From: Chloranthus sessilifolius | Taxonomy: Eukaryota > Streptophyta > Magnoliopsida > Chloranthales > Chloranthaceae | Direction of reading: 5' to 3' | Assembly (NCBI GenBank): GCA_021018995.1 | Contig: CM037585.1 | Span: forward strand, 124,834,831 to 124,898,830 | Length of the DNA: 64,000 nucleotides | Shown: positions 37,476 to 51,152 of the stretch, piece after piece | How positions within the stretch are numbered: the stretch's first letter is position 1 | Layout of the letters: the number at the start of each line of letters is the position of its first letter | Position numbers and translations under genes: made by a program | Notes under the pieces: generated by a model | What the model was told of the DNA's origin: nothing | Databases searched by the model: none | What the model saw: only the letters and a program-made list of their open reading frames with translations

Positions 37476-38357
37476 ACATTTTATATTAATAAATATGATT
37501 TTTTGGCAACTTATATTTTCTATTAATAAATGAGATTTTTTGGCATCTTGCATACACACAGAGATTTGTTTGTATTTTTCATTATGAAGGTACGTCGCGT
37601 TCTAAAACGTAACTTAAATGATAATTGTGGGCTAGTACCTCCGGCGAGGGGCAAGACTTTGTTTACGCCCTGAAACTTCCTAGGTTGTGGATGGGAGAAA
37701 CTATCAGACTAATTTCACTACCACTAATTGGTACGGCTTTTATTATATGAAAATTTTCCTTTATAATGATCGCCTTTGTAACTCTTTTAAATTTCAGGAG
37801 TGAGGACGAATTCGTATAACGGTTACTTGTTAGCGCTCTCAATTACTTCAAATGTTTGTCCTTAGAGGCCTTGTCAAAAATAGGGTCAACGACCATTACT
37901 GATCATTTGACAACCTTCACGATCGCAAGCGCCTACTGTAATGGGTGGTTAAAATGAATTGAGACAAATATCTGGAAAGAAAAAAATAATGTTAGCCTCT
38001 ACGATTTGAAAAAAAATAATTATTGGTAGCAAGCATAACGTACTGTGATACAACCATGAGCCCACAGATTTTCGCAACCGTTTGAAGAAGTTGTGTAGCA
38101 GCTTTTTGCCTTGATTCACTTCGAACTAATGGGTTGACCATCGTTCGATTTGTTTATCGAAGTCTTCATCATAGATTTTTTCGAAAATAATAAATTTGTC
38201 GAAATCCTTGAAGTCTAAGACCATGTGGGTCAAAACGGTGGGACTCACAAGGAAGTATTTCTCCTTTCAGTCAGGATGAACAGTATCATGAGTAACTTTC
38301 AACAGTCTTAGATAGCCTCCCATTACCTTAAAGCATTACAGATAAAGTTAATAAACG

Positions 38358-38585
38358 ACAGTCTAAAGAGTTGTCATTGACTCTTTACATAGTCGGCAAT
38401 GACTCTATAGACAGTCGTCAACGACTCTACATAGAGTCGTATTCGACTCTCTATATAGTCGTCAACAACTCTTTAGAGATCATCAACGACTGTATATAGA
38501 ATCGTTGACGACTGAATAAACAGTCGTCAACAACTCTTGAGAGTCATTGATGACTGTCTACAAAGTCGTTAACGACTATCTATTC
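38358..38585. repeat. MULE array B: ten 22 bp palindromic units
   Basis: Units such as AGTCGTCAACGACT plus an 8 bp AT-rich spacer repeat at 22 bp. The core differs from the other arrays (CGTCAACG or CGTTAACG instead of CGATATCG) but the length and palindromy are the same. It lies in a presumed intron of the Ulp1-like gene. Confidence 0.9.
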
Positions 38586-40002
38586 AATATTTTACTTACA
38601 ATACAAAAAAAAAATTATTTTTAGATTTTTTCAAAAAAAATTTAATGTCCTATGAATCATCCATGAACAATCCAAGGTATGAAAAAGTCACTCAAGCATT
38701 ATATAGCATTACAATTCATTATATGAGTTGTAAGGTTACTTACAATATTGTCCATGTAACTCGGGGTTTTCAAACATCTTAAAGACTACAGAATGAGCGT
38801 ATAATCACCGACGGTGCTTATGTACACACTGTGTAAATAACGGCCAGCGTTGAAATTCAAAAGCAAATAAACTTCTAACTAACAATCATGGGGAAAATGA
38901 ACTTACTCATCTTCAGAAATAGGCCTGTTCCAGAGGGTCATCATGTATTTCTACTCTTTTGTCTGCTCAACAGTTACAACGACCAACATCTCCTCTATGG
39001 CCCTCTCTATTACAGGTTTTTTCTTCGAGAGTCTCTTTCGTCTGGTCTTAGGTTTCACGGCAATGTATTTCGTGAGTTTTCGATGTCTTAAGTGAGGGTC
39101 AATTTGTTGCTTAGGCACTCCCGTGAATTGGGAAGAGGGTTGTTCCTCACAAGTTGTCCCTGTATTGGTTGGCTGGAGACTTGGGTTGCTCATCACCAGC
39201 TACCGCCGCCTCCTCATGCATGGGAGGAGGTGGTCCCTTATTGGTGGAAGATGGGATATCGAAGCTTGTGCTAGGGACCTTCATAGCAGCTCCGAAATAG
39301 CAGTATCCTGAGCATCGAATAAAACATTATTAGAAAACTGGAATATTATATTCACTTATACAAGCTACGTTACAACACATACTTTAGGTGTCGCCTTTAA
39401 AATCATCTGAAAAAGTTCTTTCAGAATCCCTTGGTCCTTTCTGATCAACTAGTTGACGTGATTCATCGTCTGCAACTCTACATCCCTTGAAGTGAGCCGA
39501 TCATCCAAGGAGTTGTATCGTGTCGCGAGAAGCTCATTCTCTCGCTCCAAATGGCTCGCTCACTGGGTGAGTTTCAAGTTGTCAAGCATCAGACTGTTGA
39601 TCCTCCTCAACAACGATTCATTTGAGGAGGTCGGTGCACTAGTCCTCTCCTTTGTGGCCTCCCTTGTTCTCGGATGCTCTGAATGGACAGGGACATCTTC
39701 CGAGGACGATTTTTCGTCCGACGTCAATTGGGCGTCAAACTCTTCCTCGTCAATTTTGTTGACTGGAATACAATTTTTCTTCTTCTTCGGCTGTACATCC
39801 ACTTCCACAACTTTCTTGAATTTCACCTCTTCACCAACCTCTTTCCTCTTCTCCCCAATGACCTTTAGATCCCGTAGACATTCTCCTACGACGGGTATCT
39901 CTAACTCAAAGAAAATCGATTCAAGGAGAGCGCAAACCTTTTACAAAAAAAGGAAAACCCCTAAATATTGAAACACTATAACGAAAATAGAATATAAGCG
40001 CA

Positions 40003-40177
40003 CCGTATCGACTCTTTAATCGGTCGGTATCGATTCTTTAAATGGTCGATATTGACTCTTTAAGTGGCCGATATCGACTATGTAAGCAGTCGATATTGAC
40101 TTTTTAAGAAGTCCATACTAACTCTTTAAGTGGTCGATATCAACCCCTTATTTAATCGGCATTGGTACTCTTTATAG
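40003..40177. repeat. MULE array C: eight 22 bp palindromic units
   Basis: Units of GGTCGATATTGACTCTTTAA type repeat at 22 bp. It lies inside the intron 39,938-40,220 (minus-strand donor AACAAG|GTATGA, acceptor TAAAAG) of the DUF1985/Ulp1-like gene. Confidence 0.9.
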
Positions 40178-40878
40178 TACTTAACTTTAGAAATTTGACG
40201 TAATTAAATAGACATCATACCTTGTTGTTCAACATCTTTCTAACAGTATAGCCTTTCATCCCTGATTACGCCTTGTCCGCCCATTTCAACAATCGTAAGA
40301 AAGGGTTCTTCAAGGGTGTTCTTTCAGGTAAGATTTGTGGCAGCATCTCATAAGCCCACCATTGAATGGCACAAATGCATCCATAAATGTTGAACATCTT
40401 AAAGACTTTATCTATGTTGGCAGCCTTTCTACTCACCATGCCCTTTATTATATATTCAAGCAAGTCATGGTACACTGGAGACCCCACGGAGTTTGATTGA
40501 AGTTTCTGACATCATCGATGAGGTCGACGTGCTCTTCCGTCAGTTGATAGTGGGACCCGGGAAAAAGAAATATACGCAATACAAATAAAAAAGATAACTT
40601 TACGAAGTCGTCGTCACTTTCCGCTCGCCTCATTCCAAGGTCTATATGAGACAGGACAATTTTTCCGTTAGGCACTCCACGAAAATATTTGTAGCAAATG
40701 GTTTTTTCTTCTTGTGGTTTAACGGAGGTGGTATATTGTTCGAGGCCAACCATGACAAGGCCCAGTATTAATGCAACATTCAACTTCCGAAGATAGACAT
40801 CACTCTTCCCGATTCGGAAGTAATTTTTTTCAACCTAAAAACTCAACATCGTATTGACAATATCTCCAAGAAAACCAA

Positions 40879-42236
40879 TGATCGGTGCCGTAATGTGACG
40901 ATATTTCACACCCTAATTCCTATATTTAGCTATCCGTTGAAAGCATCTGATGGTTGTTATGAGGTTTCTATGGTTACAGGTGTTTCTGACCGTTGAAGTG
41001 TAAAAGAGCATAAAAGAAGATAATTAAATGTTACACAGAGCAATGGACTAAGAGTCAAAAGGAGCACCGAAATCCGTGAAGTAACTCAACATCCATCAAG
41101 AGAGTGAAGAATCTACCCTTAGATATCAATTGATTAAGGATTAAATCTCAATCGATTAACAGGAGAAGACAGCTTTGTCCCCACTTACTTTGAATCAAAA
41201 GTCAATAGATTTAGATTTAATTCTCAATCGATTGAGGCTATTAGGGATAGGGTTTGCTAGGCCCTATAAAAAGGAACCTATGAGTATTGTACCGGGGGGA
41301 CTTTTCTATTGATTTTTTTTGCCTCTCTTTCTCTTTTGTTTTGGAGGGTTTTCTTTGGGTAGACTGTATTTAGGATTTAGCATTATTTTCTTTTATAATT
41401 TATGAAACCATAGATTGTACCTAGGAACAAAAGCATTGTTAGGATAATTTTAAGATAAATAAAAGAACTTTATTAAAATAATGTCTTCAGATCTACAACG
41501 GGCTTATATACCGAGGATGAGCGGCTAAATTTATTTGCCTAAGGAGGAGGCGAATCAGAGATAAGTAACTGTTATGTTATTGTTTCTACAATTTCATGGT
41601 ATTGTCATTGAATCATTCTGTTATAAGTTTGTGCTTTATTGAATATTATCGAGCCTTCGTTTATAGTCATTGATCGTAGTTATTAACGACCGTAAAAGAA
41701 GCACTCCATCTAGATTTGTTCCTGCAGGCCGATCTAGGCTGCATAATGATTGATTTATCATTGTCGTGACTTAGGATTTTAAGATATGCTATCCTCTTTA
41801 CATAATTCATACCGCAATGATAGGCTGAGTCATAATTTTTAGATAGGGTATGCCGGATCAATAGTCGCGTTCTTCTCGATTCATTTATTTTCCTAATAAA
41901 TAATGGTGTTTTGACTTAAAATGAACTTGTGAGATTGAATAGTAGAAAAGTTACGAATCGATGGTTAGCTAACTCCTTGATCAATTCATAAACTATCATT
42001 TTTCTTTTTTATCATAATTTGTTCTAGCCTAGATTGATTAGCATTCTTTTATTGCATTGAGAATCGTGTGGCACTTTTGTGGTAAATTGAATTTCTCCCA
42101 TGGTACTTCCTTGGGTGTTTTAAATTTCTGAAAGAATTAGATAAATTTCACATTTCCCTGTGGGTTCGACACCCCTGTTCTTACCGTGCTATAATAGATC
42201 TTGTGCACTTGAAAGGGTTAAACTTAAAATCGATCA
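40879..42236 (+). repeat. N2 5' LTR
   Basis: 1,358 bp, paired with 54,139-55,488. It holds two palindrome dyads at 41,126/41,148 and 41,202/41,224, both spaced 22 bp. The U5 end TTGTGCACTT...AAATCGATCA precedes the PBS. Confidence 0.9.
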
Positions 42237-43450
42237 AGTTTTTTACGCCGTTGCCGAGGAAATCAGCGAAATTTTGATTAATTCAAAAAGAGATTTGTTG
42301 AAATTATTTGACAGTCAATCGATTGAGATATTTTCCTCAATCGATCGACTGTGTTTTGTGGTTGGGAGTGCTGATTTGTTAATCGATTGAGTTGAAAGCT
42401 TCAATCGATCAACTGTTTTAAGGCTTAATTCTTAAAACTCCAGCAAGTAAAAATCTGAATTTTTAATTTCGAATTTTGAATATTTAAATTTTGGATTTTT
42501 AAATTTTGAATGATGAAAATTTTGAGATTGTTGAAATTTGAAATGTGGAGCTTGAAAGTTGAATTTTGATTTTTGAAATTTATAATTCGGAGTTTGAAAT
42601 TTAATTTTTTTTTAAAATTGAATTTTGATTTTCATGTGTGAATTTTAATTTTGAAATTTTAAAATTGGCATTTTGGATTTTTGACTTGCAAAATCTTTTT
42701 TCCCTTATTCTCTTCTCTTTCGTAAGATTTTGTTGAGTTCTTTTAGGAAGTATAGATTTTTAGGATCACTTGTTTAAGAAGTATTGGAGTCTTTTATTAT
42801 TTTCCTTCTTTTTCTCTTTTAGGTAAGATTTCTATAGGATTTTGTGGGATTCTCTTTTGGTTTTAAAATTTGAAATTTGAAATTTTGATTTTTGAATTTT
42901 TAATTTTTAATTTTGAAATTTAAAATTTTAATTTTCAAATCTTAATTTTCAAATTTAATTTTGATTTTTGAAATTCAAATTAAAAAAAAAAAAATCAATT
43001 TAAATTCGAATATTATTATTATTATTATTTTTTTTAATTTCTTTTCCTCTAATAGTGGCTACTGTTCATCTTAGAAATCAATTGATTGAAAATTTCTATC
43101 AATCAATTGAAGTTAGAATATTATTCACTGTGGAAATTTGTGGAAGTGTTTCAATCGATTGACATTTCTCTGTCAATCGATTGACCTGACCGCTACTACT
43201 TGCCTTCTAAGCTGAAAAATCTGTGCTGACTCAATTTGACTTTTGAATATCAATCGATTGAGACCACTGCTTCAATCGATTGACTGATAAAGTCCTTGAT
43301 TGGGAAATTTTGTTGTGTGCATTACTTCAATTGATTGAATTTGAAATTTGTGGATTTATTGTGGATTCATCAATCCTTAATTGGAGTGTTGGTGTATGGT
43401 CTTTACTCGATCTCATCACCCACATCTGTAACCATTTAATCTTGAGATCG
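42237..43450 (+). other. N2 primer-binding site, leader and dyad cluster
   Basis: The PBS at 42,243-42,260 reads TTACGCCGTTGCCGAGGA, close to the tRNA-Asp type TGGCGCCGTTGCCGGGGA. 42,430-43,040 is low-complexity TTTGAAATTTGAATTTT sequence. TCAATCGATTGA dyads lie on both sides of it, at 42,315/42,337, 42,379/42,401, 43,079/43,100, 43,151/43,173 and 43,250/43,272. Confidence 0.75.
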
Positions 43451-43499
43451 AAAGATCTTACAGAGAGAATCGTGGAATCCAACGGAATCAGTATCATCA

Positions 43500-45010
43500 T
43501 ACTGAGACTGGCAGATCAAAGGAATGAGAACAATCAGAACATTAATAATGGAAATAATATGAACAATAATCATGACAAGGGCCCAAGAACATTGGAATAT
43601 TATAATGATCCTGATTTTTACGAGGATCAGGATAGAATCATGCACGCCCCCATCCCAGGGAACCATTATGAATTCAAATTCGCAATGATTCAATGTTATC
43701 GATTTACCATGGATTGTCAAACAAGAATCCACATGTTCATTTGAATGAGTTCATTGCAGTGTGTCAAATATTCCGAGTGCATAATGTCACCAACGAGATA
43801 GCTAAGCTACGACTCTTTCCTTTCTCTTTAAGAGATAAGGCAAAAATTTAGTTCTACTTCTTAGAACCACAATCTATTTATAGTTGGGCAGAGTTACACC
43901 GTCAATTCCTAAAAAAATATTTTCCCATGACCAATACCATTGAGTTGCGTCAGAAGATCCAGTTCTTTTTCCTACAAAAACATTTCATGAATGTTGGGAA
44001 CGCTTTAAGGAATTGATTAAGAGTTGTCCTAATCATCAACTGCCAAGGTGGCAACAGGTCCAAAGTTTTTACAATAGACTAATTCTAGAGGAGAGGCACA
44101 TGGTTGATGCATCTTGTGGAGGATCGTGTGCCACGAAGGGGGCAGATGAATTGTGGGCGCTGTTTGAAAAGTTGTATCAAACCTCAATACAAAATGCGAC
44201 TCTGGGACGAACTAATTTGGATGTGGTAGCTAAATCTCATGTGTTAACCAGAGATGGACTATTTGATGTCAATAACAACACCTCAGATCTTTCAACAAAG
44301 GTTGACATATTGTCCAAGCAAATGAATATACTGTTAGCAGCAACTAAGCAAGCTAAAAGTCCCAGCAACACTACCGCTTGTTCAATCTGTGACCACCCAG
44401 GTCGCATGGCTAACGATTGTCCAACTACCTTGTCATTCTTCCCTGATGAACCTACTCCTCAAGAGCAGGTGAATCTGACTCAATCGTATCAGCGACAGGG
44501 TAGGAACATGTACTCAAACACCTACAATCCGGAATGAAAAAATCACCCCAAATTAGGATGGGGAGGATCAAACCAAACTGGACAGGTGAACCAGCAGTAC
44601 AGATCCAACGTAATGAGTGGACAGCAGAACTTTCGTCCACAACAGAATTCTAATTTCCAGCAAAATTCTAATCTCCAGCAGAATTCTAATTTCCAACAAA
44701 ATTTTCCTTATTATCATCAAAATTCTGAATACCGAAAAAATCAGAATTTCAATCAGAATTTTAATCAATCTCAGACCACTGCTTCGAAAGATTCTGATTT
44801 AAAAGAAAAGGTTATGCAAAATATGCAAGCTTTTCAGCAAATAATGATGGACCAATTTAGCCAATTGACAAATCAGTTGAGTCAACAAGAGGAAGGTAGG
44901 CTGCCTAGCCAACCTATCAATAATCCTCGAGGCCATGCATCATCTGATGAAGGACCATCAAAAAGTCTAACAGTTGAAAGCTGTTACGGTGCTGAGAAGT
45001 GGGAGAGCAC
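43500..45010 (+). pseudogene. N2 gag region
   Basis: Athila-type gag. It has an N-terminal Asn-rich part, a core with ECWERFKELIKSCPNHQLPR-like text near 43,990-44,050, a DGLFDVNNNTSDLSTKVDIL segment, a C-x2-C-x4-H-type knuckle near 44,380, and a long Gln/Asn-rich tail (44,586-44,770). Broken fossil. Confidence 0.82.
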
Positions 45011-45179
45011 TTAATAATCAAGTGGAGATGCCAATGGAACCAGACAAGGCTGAAGAAAAGGAAGCCACAAAAGGCAAAGGACTAGATAAAGGAAAAGAGA
45101 AAGAAGGTCATCAAATTATCCAACAAGTACCTGGAGAAGAAACAGAAAATGAACCCCGTTCCTATACCCCAAAGGCACC

Positions 45180-45780
45180 ATTCCCTGAGTGCCTAACACC
45201 TCCATCAAGAATGGGGAAAGGAGCGTCAAAAATGGAAGAAATCTTCGAAACATTCAAACAAGTGAAGATAAATCTCCCATTACTTGAAACAATCAAGCAA
45301 GTCCCTGAGTACGTAAAATTTTTCAAAGATCTATGCACTCGAAAAAAAAAAGCACATACTCATGTTTCAAAGAAAGTGTTCCTGACTAATCAAGTCAGTT
45401 TGATACTGCAATTGGATGTCTCATGAAAACTTAAGGACCCTGGAGTCCCAACTGTTCCATGTGTCATTGGTGGGCAACCAATTGGGAAGACGTTACTGGA
45501 TTTGGGAGCAAGTGTCAATCTAATCCCCTACTCAGTGTACGAGAAATTAGGACTGGGCGAATTGAAACCCACGACAGTTACACTGCAACTTGCTGATAGG
45601 TTAGAAAGAAGACCTAGGGGTATCATCGAGGATGCTTTAGTTGGAATAGACAAATTTGTTTTCCCAGTGGACTTTGTTGTGTTGGACATGGAACCTCAAG
45701 TTAAATCCAACAATCAAGTCCGAATCATTCTTGGGCGTCCGTTTCTCGCGACCGTAAATGCCTGCATCAATTGTTAAACA
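45180..45780 (+). pseudogene. N2 protease region
   Basis: The Athila-type VKINLPLLETIKQVP segment is followed by the aspartic protease block with DLGASVNLIP (about 45,498-45,528), GLGELKPTTVTLQLADR and LGRPFLAT. Fossil. Confidence 0.85.
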
Positions 45781-46228
45781 GGAGTCATGGATGTTTCTTT
45801 TGGAAACATGAAAGTTAGACTCAATATATTTCATGCAATAAATCATTTTCCCAATGAGGATGAGGTCGATTGTTTCTACATCGATCAGGTGGACGAAGTA
45901 GTGGATGAAGCTTTACCATCAATGCTTACCAAAGAAGAATTCGATACTGCTTTATTAGCCATCTATGAGGAGCCAGGATCTGCAAAGAAACATTCAGAAG
46001 AGAAGAAGACGATTCCATCATGATACGTTATGTGAAATTGAGACTACGGTAAAACCGTTACCTATTGAGGTAAAAGATGAGTTGACTCTATCAATCGAGT
46101 AGCCACCAACCGTCGAGTTAAAGCAACTGCCTGAGTCACTCAAGTATGCTTTTCTGGGACCTCAAGAAACGCTTCCGGTAATTATCTCATCAACATTATC
46201 GGAAAAACAAGAGCATGAATTATTAAAA

Positions 46229-47700
46229 GTGCTGAAAGATCATAAAAAGGCCATCAGATGGACCTTAGCTGATCTAAAAGGGATTGATCCATCAGTATGT
46301 ATGCACAAAATACATCTGAAAAATGATAGTACACCATCGAAAGATCCACAGAGGCAACTTAATCCGAATATGAAAGAAGTCATTTTAAAGGAAATCATCA
46401 AGTTACTCGATGCTAGAATAATCTATGCGATCTCGGATAGTGAATGGGTAAGTCCAGTTCAAATTGTTCCTAAAAAGTCTGGGATAACAGTGAAACAGAC
46501 TACTGAACGAGAATTGGTACCTAGTTGTGAAACTACGGGGTGGCGCGTGTGCATCGATTATCAAAAATTAAACACGACTACCAGAAAAGATTATTTTTGT
46601 CTTCCATTCATTGATCAAATTCTTGAGAAGTTAGCTGGGTAGGAGTTTTACTACTTTCTCGATTGATATTCGGGATACAATTAAGTGCCCGTATATCCTG
46701 CAAATCAAGAGAAGACAACATTCACATGTCCTTATGGTACTTTTGGATATCGCAGAATGCCATTCGGCCTATGTAATGCTCCGGCCACTTTTCAACGATG
46801 TATGTTGGCCATATTTTCGGATATGATTGATAAATTTATCGAAGTATTCATGGACGATTTCTCTATTTTCGGGAAGAATTTTGAATCATGTTTAAATCAT
46901 CTTGCACAAGTGTTGCAACGTTGTGTAGAATCCAAGCTTGTTCTCAGCTGGGAGAAGAGCCATTTCATGGTCCGACAAGGAATTGTGTTGGGGCATATCA
47001 TTTCGAAAAAAGGGATTGAAGTTGACACGGTAAAAGTCGACTTAATCGCTAATCTGCCTCCACCAAAAAATGTTTGTCAAATCCGATCATTTTTGGGTCA
47101 TGCTGGATTTTACCAACGATTCATCAAAGACTTTAGCAAGGTGGCTAAACCATTGTGTACCTTGCTTGGAAAAGATGTTCTGTTCGAATTCGATGAGGAA
47201 TGCATGAAGGCCTTCCTAAAATTGCGTGAGTTGTTATAAAATGCGCCAATAATCCAACCACTGGATTATTCTCTACCTTTTGAACTCATGTGTGATGCAT
47301 CCGACTATGCTATTGGAGCAGTTTTAGGGCAAATGGTAAACAAATTACCTCATGTGATCTATTACGCTAGTAAGACGCTGATTGATGCCCAATTGAATTA
47401 TACCACCACCGAGAAGGAATTGCTAGTCGTGGTATATGCATTGGATAAATTTCGCTCCTATTTGCTTGGATCGAAAAGAGTGGTCTTTTCAGACCACTCT
47501 GCATCAAAATATTTGTTGGCGAAAAAGGACACAAAACCAAGGTTGATCCGATAGATCTTGCTCATCCAAGAATTTAACTTCAAGATCAAAGATAAAAGAG
47601 GGGTCGAAAATGTTGTAGTAGATCATTTGTCAAGAATTTTGTCTGAAGAATCATCAGTATCTGAGGACATCCGTGACACCTTTATGGATGAACAGTTAAT
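46229..47700 (+). pseudogene. N2 reverse transcriptase and RNase H region
   Basis: It contains the RT fingers WRVCIDYQKLNTTTRKD, palm FGYRRMPFGLCNAPATFQRC, the FMDD catalytic box near 46,850, and RNase H segments with LMCDASDYAIGAVLGQ and NYTTTEKELL. This is the Ty3/Athila arrangement. Fossil. Confidence 0.88.
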
Positions 47701-47799
47701 GGCAATTGATACAACAGGTACAAAATTTTCTTAGTTTGCCAACATTGTGAATTATCTGGTCACTGGCAGAATCCCTACCCAGTAGGGTAAAAATGATCA

Positions 47800-48979
47800 A
47801 AATCTATTTTTCTCTCAAATAAAATACTATTTTTGGGATGAACCACAATTGTTCAAATTCTGTCCTGACCAAGTCATTAGAAGATGTGTGCCTGAAGAAG
47901 AACAATCGAATGTCATTAACTTCTGCCATGCTGGGGCCTGTGGAGGCCATTTCGGAGGACAAAAGACCGCACACAAGATTCTTCAAAGTGGATTCTATCG
48001 GCCCTCCATCTTTCGAGACACTGCCAAATTTTATAAAGAATGCTAACGATGTCAATAGCTTGGAAATATTTCACGACGAAATATGATGCCATTAAACCTG
48101 ATTTTGATTATTGAAATTTTTTATATTTGGGGGATCGATTTTATGGGTCCTTTTCCCCCATCGTTCGGGTATTCATATATTCTAGTAGCTGTTGACTACG
48201 TTTCCAAGTGGATAGAAGCTGTGGCAACCCGCTCGAATGACCACAACGTCGTGGTCAAATTTTTGAAAGAAAATGCGTTTAACAGATTCGGGATTCCAAG
48301 AGTAATCATTAGCGATGGCGATTCGCACTTCTGCAATAACCATTTTGCCACTTTAATAAAGAAATAGGACGTTACCCACAAGGTGGCAACGCCGTTTCAC
48401 TCGCAGACTAGTGGTCAGGTAGAAGTGTCAAATCGGGAAATCAAAAGAGTTTTAGAGAAGACGGTACGACCGGACAGAAGAGATTGGTCGAATCACCTAT
48501 TTGATGCTCTTTGGACATATCGTACTGCATTCAAGACCCCGATCAGAATGCCACCATTTAGGATTGTCTAGGGGAAGGCATGTCATCTCCCAGTTGAATT
48601 GGAGCATAAGGCATTTTGGGCCATAAAAAGATTTAATTTCGACATAAAAGAGGCAGGGTCCAATCGACGCCTTCAGCTGAACAAATTAGAAGAACTACGC
48701 TACGATGCATATGAAAATTTGAAGATGTATAAGGAAAGATATAAAAAGTTGCACGATCAGTCAATTTTGCGGAAAGAGTTTCACATTGGGCAAAAAGTTT
48801 GGCTGTTCAACTCCAGACTTAAGCTTCATCCGGGGAAATTGAAATCGCTGTGGGAAGGACCATTTCAGGTTGTCTCCACTACCGTGCATGGTGCGATTGA
48901 AATTAGAAGTCTTACGGACAATCGAATTCTCAAAGTCAACGGGCAACGACTCAAACCAATGATCAAGCCAATGACCTAG
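47800..48979 (+). pseudogene. N2 integrase region
   Basis: Zinc-binding residues lie near 47,930-48,050. The core phrases [18 protein letters not shown] and [17 protein letters not shown] follow, then [19 protein letters not shown], and the C-terminal [17 protein letters not shown]. No chromodomain is seen, as expected for Athila. Fossil. Confidence 0.87.
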
Positions 48980-49136
48980 ATGAGGATTGAGGCAACATAC
49001 CTCAATGACCCGAGAAATTGAACGATAAAGTGGTCGAGCTGTCGATACATAAACTCAGCGCTTTCTGAGAGGCAACCCAGTGTATTTTATGTTGGTTATA
49101 TTTTATTTTCGTTGTGCTTTTGATTGAAAAAGAGTC

Positions 49137-49680
49137 CTCAATCGATTGATTTGAAAAGGTCAAATGGTTGACCTATTAAAATGCTCAATCGATTGAGAAT
49201 CACCATTCTCAATCGATTGAGGTGTCCATCATCATCATCATCTCTTAATCAATGGTATGGTCATTACAGTTGAAATACATTCTTGTCAATCGATTGAGAT
49301 CCCAATTTCATTCGAATGACATCACCTCGACTTGATGGCCAGTTTTCAAAAATCGGAGCGTCAATCGACACATCTTGTCGATTACAGCTAACTTTTGAGG
49401 CACGATAATGTCAATCGATTGAAACTAACCTCTCAATCGATCGACTTGATTGCCTATTTACTCCGCTTGTTCCCAAGGCACCTAAATGGTGCGACTTTTT
49501 GCGTAAAAGTTATTGTCAATCGATTGAAACCACCATGTCAATCAATTAACATTAAGAGTGCATGAGTGGATTGTACCACGTCGCGTCCTCGTTTCTAATG
49601 CCCTTTGAAATTCTTGCAACGTGAGGAGGCCAACCATTTTCAATTGATTGAAACTTCACCCTCAATTAATTGACATTCAT
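49137..49680. repeat. N2 dyad cluster upstream of the extra ORF region
   Basis: At least six pairs of TCAATCGATTGA-type palindromes lie here. In five the starts are 22 bp apart and in one 24 bp. They lie between the integrase end and the extra ORF region, in otherwise non-coding sequence. Confidence 0.85.
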
Positions 49681-49688
49681 ATTATATA

Positions 49689-50940
49689 ATGGGGACACCC
49701 GTGGTCCCCTTCTTCCCAAAGCCCCTCCAATCCGAGTTTTGCATCTCTTTACTCTCATCGTACGTGATCGAAATGGCGGCGCCTGGCCCACCGATATACC
49801 AACAACCTCGTCTCGCCAACACTCCTATGCGCATTCCTGATGACGAGTACGTGAATCGTCAGTTTCAAACGAAGAATTTCTTCGATCTAGCCAAATATCG
49901 TCGCATTGCAGAGGCTGCCCGTTCGATTGAATTTATCGAGGCTCTGCACTTGGAAATGTTGCTAGCTCCTCCTATTGATGTTTCGCTCCGTATTCGAAGA
50001 CTATTTTACCAGAACATGGAATGGGTGTCCGCTCTGGTGTCGCCAACGGGATTACCCTTCATCCGCCTCGAGATCGACAATTGGAGATATAACTTGCATG
50101 CTGCCGATCTCGCACGGGCTTTCAATTTCTACGTGGTTCACCCATTGAACCACCACATCAATCCCGCCGTTGATCTCAGCCAGGACCTTATGATCAACGA
50201 TGTGTGGGGGACGCCGCGGGTCCGGTTTGAACTCTAAAAGAGCCGTCCTACCAATGGACATCCTGTTTTGGGACATCGTTATGCCAAACAATTTGCTACC
50301 GCATGACACGAAGAGCGAGAGGATGAAAAATAGGTTGTTAGCACTGTACGCGGTGCACACGAATACTTGGTTTGATGCACCAGGTTTGATGCTTGAAGAA
50401 ATGTATCGGTGTCACAGCGACATCGTGATCACCACCGCACCAAAGAAGCGAGAAGCTATTCTTTTGCATTTCCCGCACTATGTGATGCATCTTTTAGACG
50501 AAGTTGGGTGCCCGATTTATGATGATGAAGAGATGGGTGATATGCAATTTTATCACTACGGCACGAACGTTTGGGAGAAGAGCATCAAAGTTATTCTACG
50601 TGTGACACCACCTCCTATTGACGTCGATCAAGTACCTCCTCCCCGACCAAACCCCGCACAACGCCAACGCGGCGGCATTAGACGGCCTTGTCCTGAAGAG
50701 GTCCCAGATTTTAACGTCGAGGCAGCAGTCGCTCGCCTCGAGGCGCGGATGGATGGGTTGAGTACCACTATGGGAGGTATTGATCGACGTTCACGGTTTC
50801 AGACTTCACTTCTCATGTGGATGGCCCAGGAATCATTCCCTAGGCGTACCGACGAATTCATCGCAGGAGCGAGAGCGGCGATGGATGAGGAGGGAGACCC
50901 TGAGTATGCTAATGATGATGATGATGATAATGATCAGTAA
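49689..50940 (+). pseudogene. N2 extra ORF region downstream of pol
   Basis: Reading frames here encode a protein-like sequence with VNRQFQTKNFFDLAKYRRIA, FYQNMEWVSALV, RMKNRLLALYAVHTNTWFDA and a C-terminal coil ending in an acidic Asp/Glu tail. The position after integrase matches the third, env-like ORF of Athila elements. The RxxLLxLYAxxxxxxFD type phrase recalls the 'putative plant transposon protein' domain found in some Ty3 elements. I see no convincing signal or membrane segment here. Fossil; function unknown. Confidence 0.6.
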
Positions 50941-51152
50941 TTGTTGTTTGTGTGTTTGTTTGTGTTTCTGTCTATTTAGTGTTTGTGTTTTAATTTGTTT
51001 GGTGTGTTTTTCATTTTATTTTTAGGTAAGAATAATCGTAGTGTGTTTTCTTTTGATGGTGGGTCATGTGGGTGTAATCAAAATAATGAAATCACAATGT
51101 TTTTTGAGTCTAAATTTATGTTCGTTCTCGGATTGGTACATAAGTGCATCAG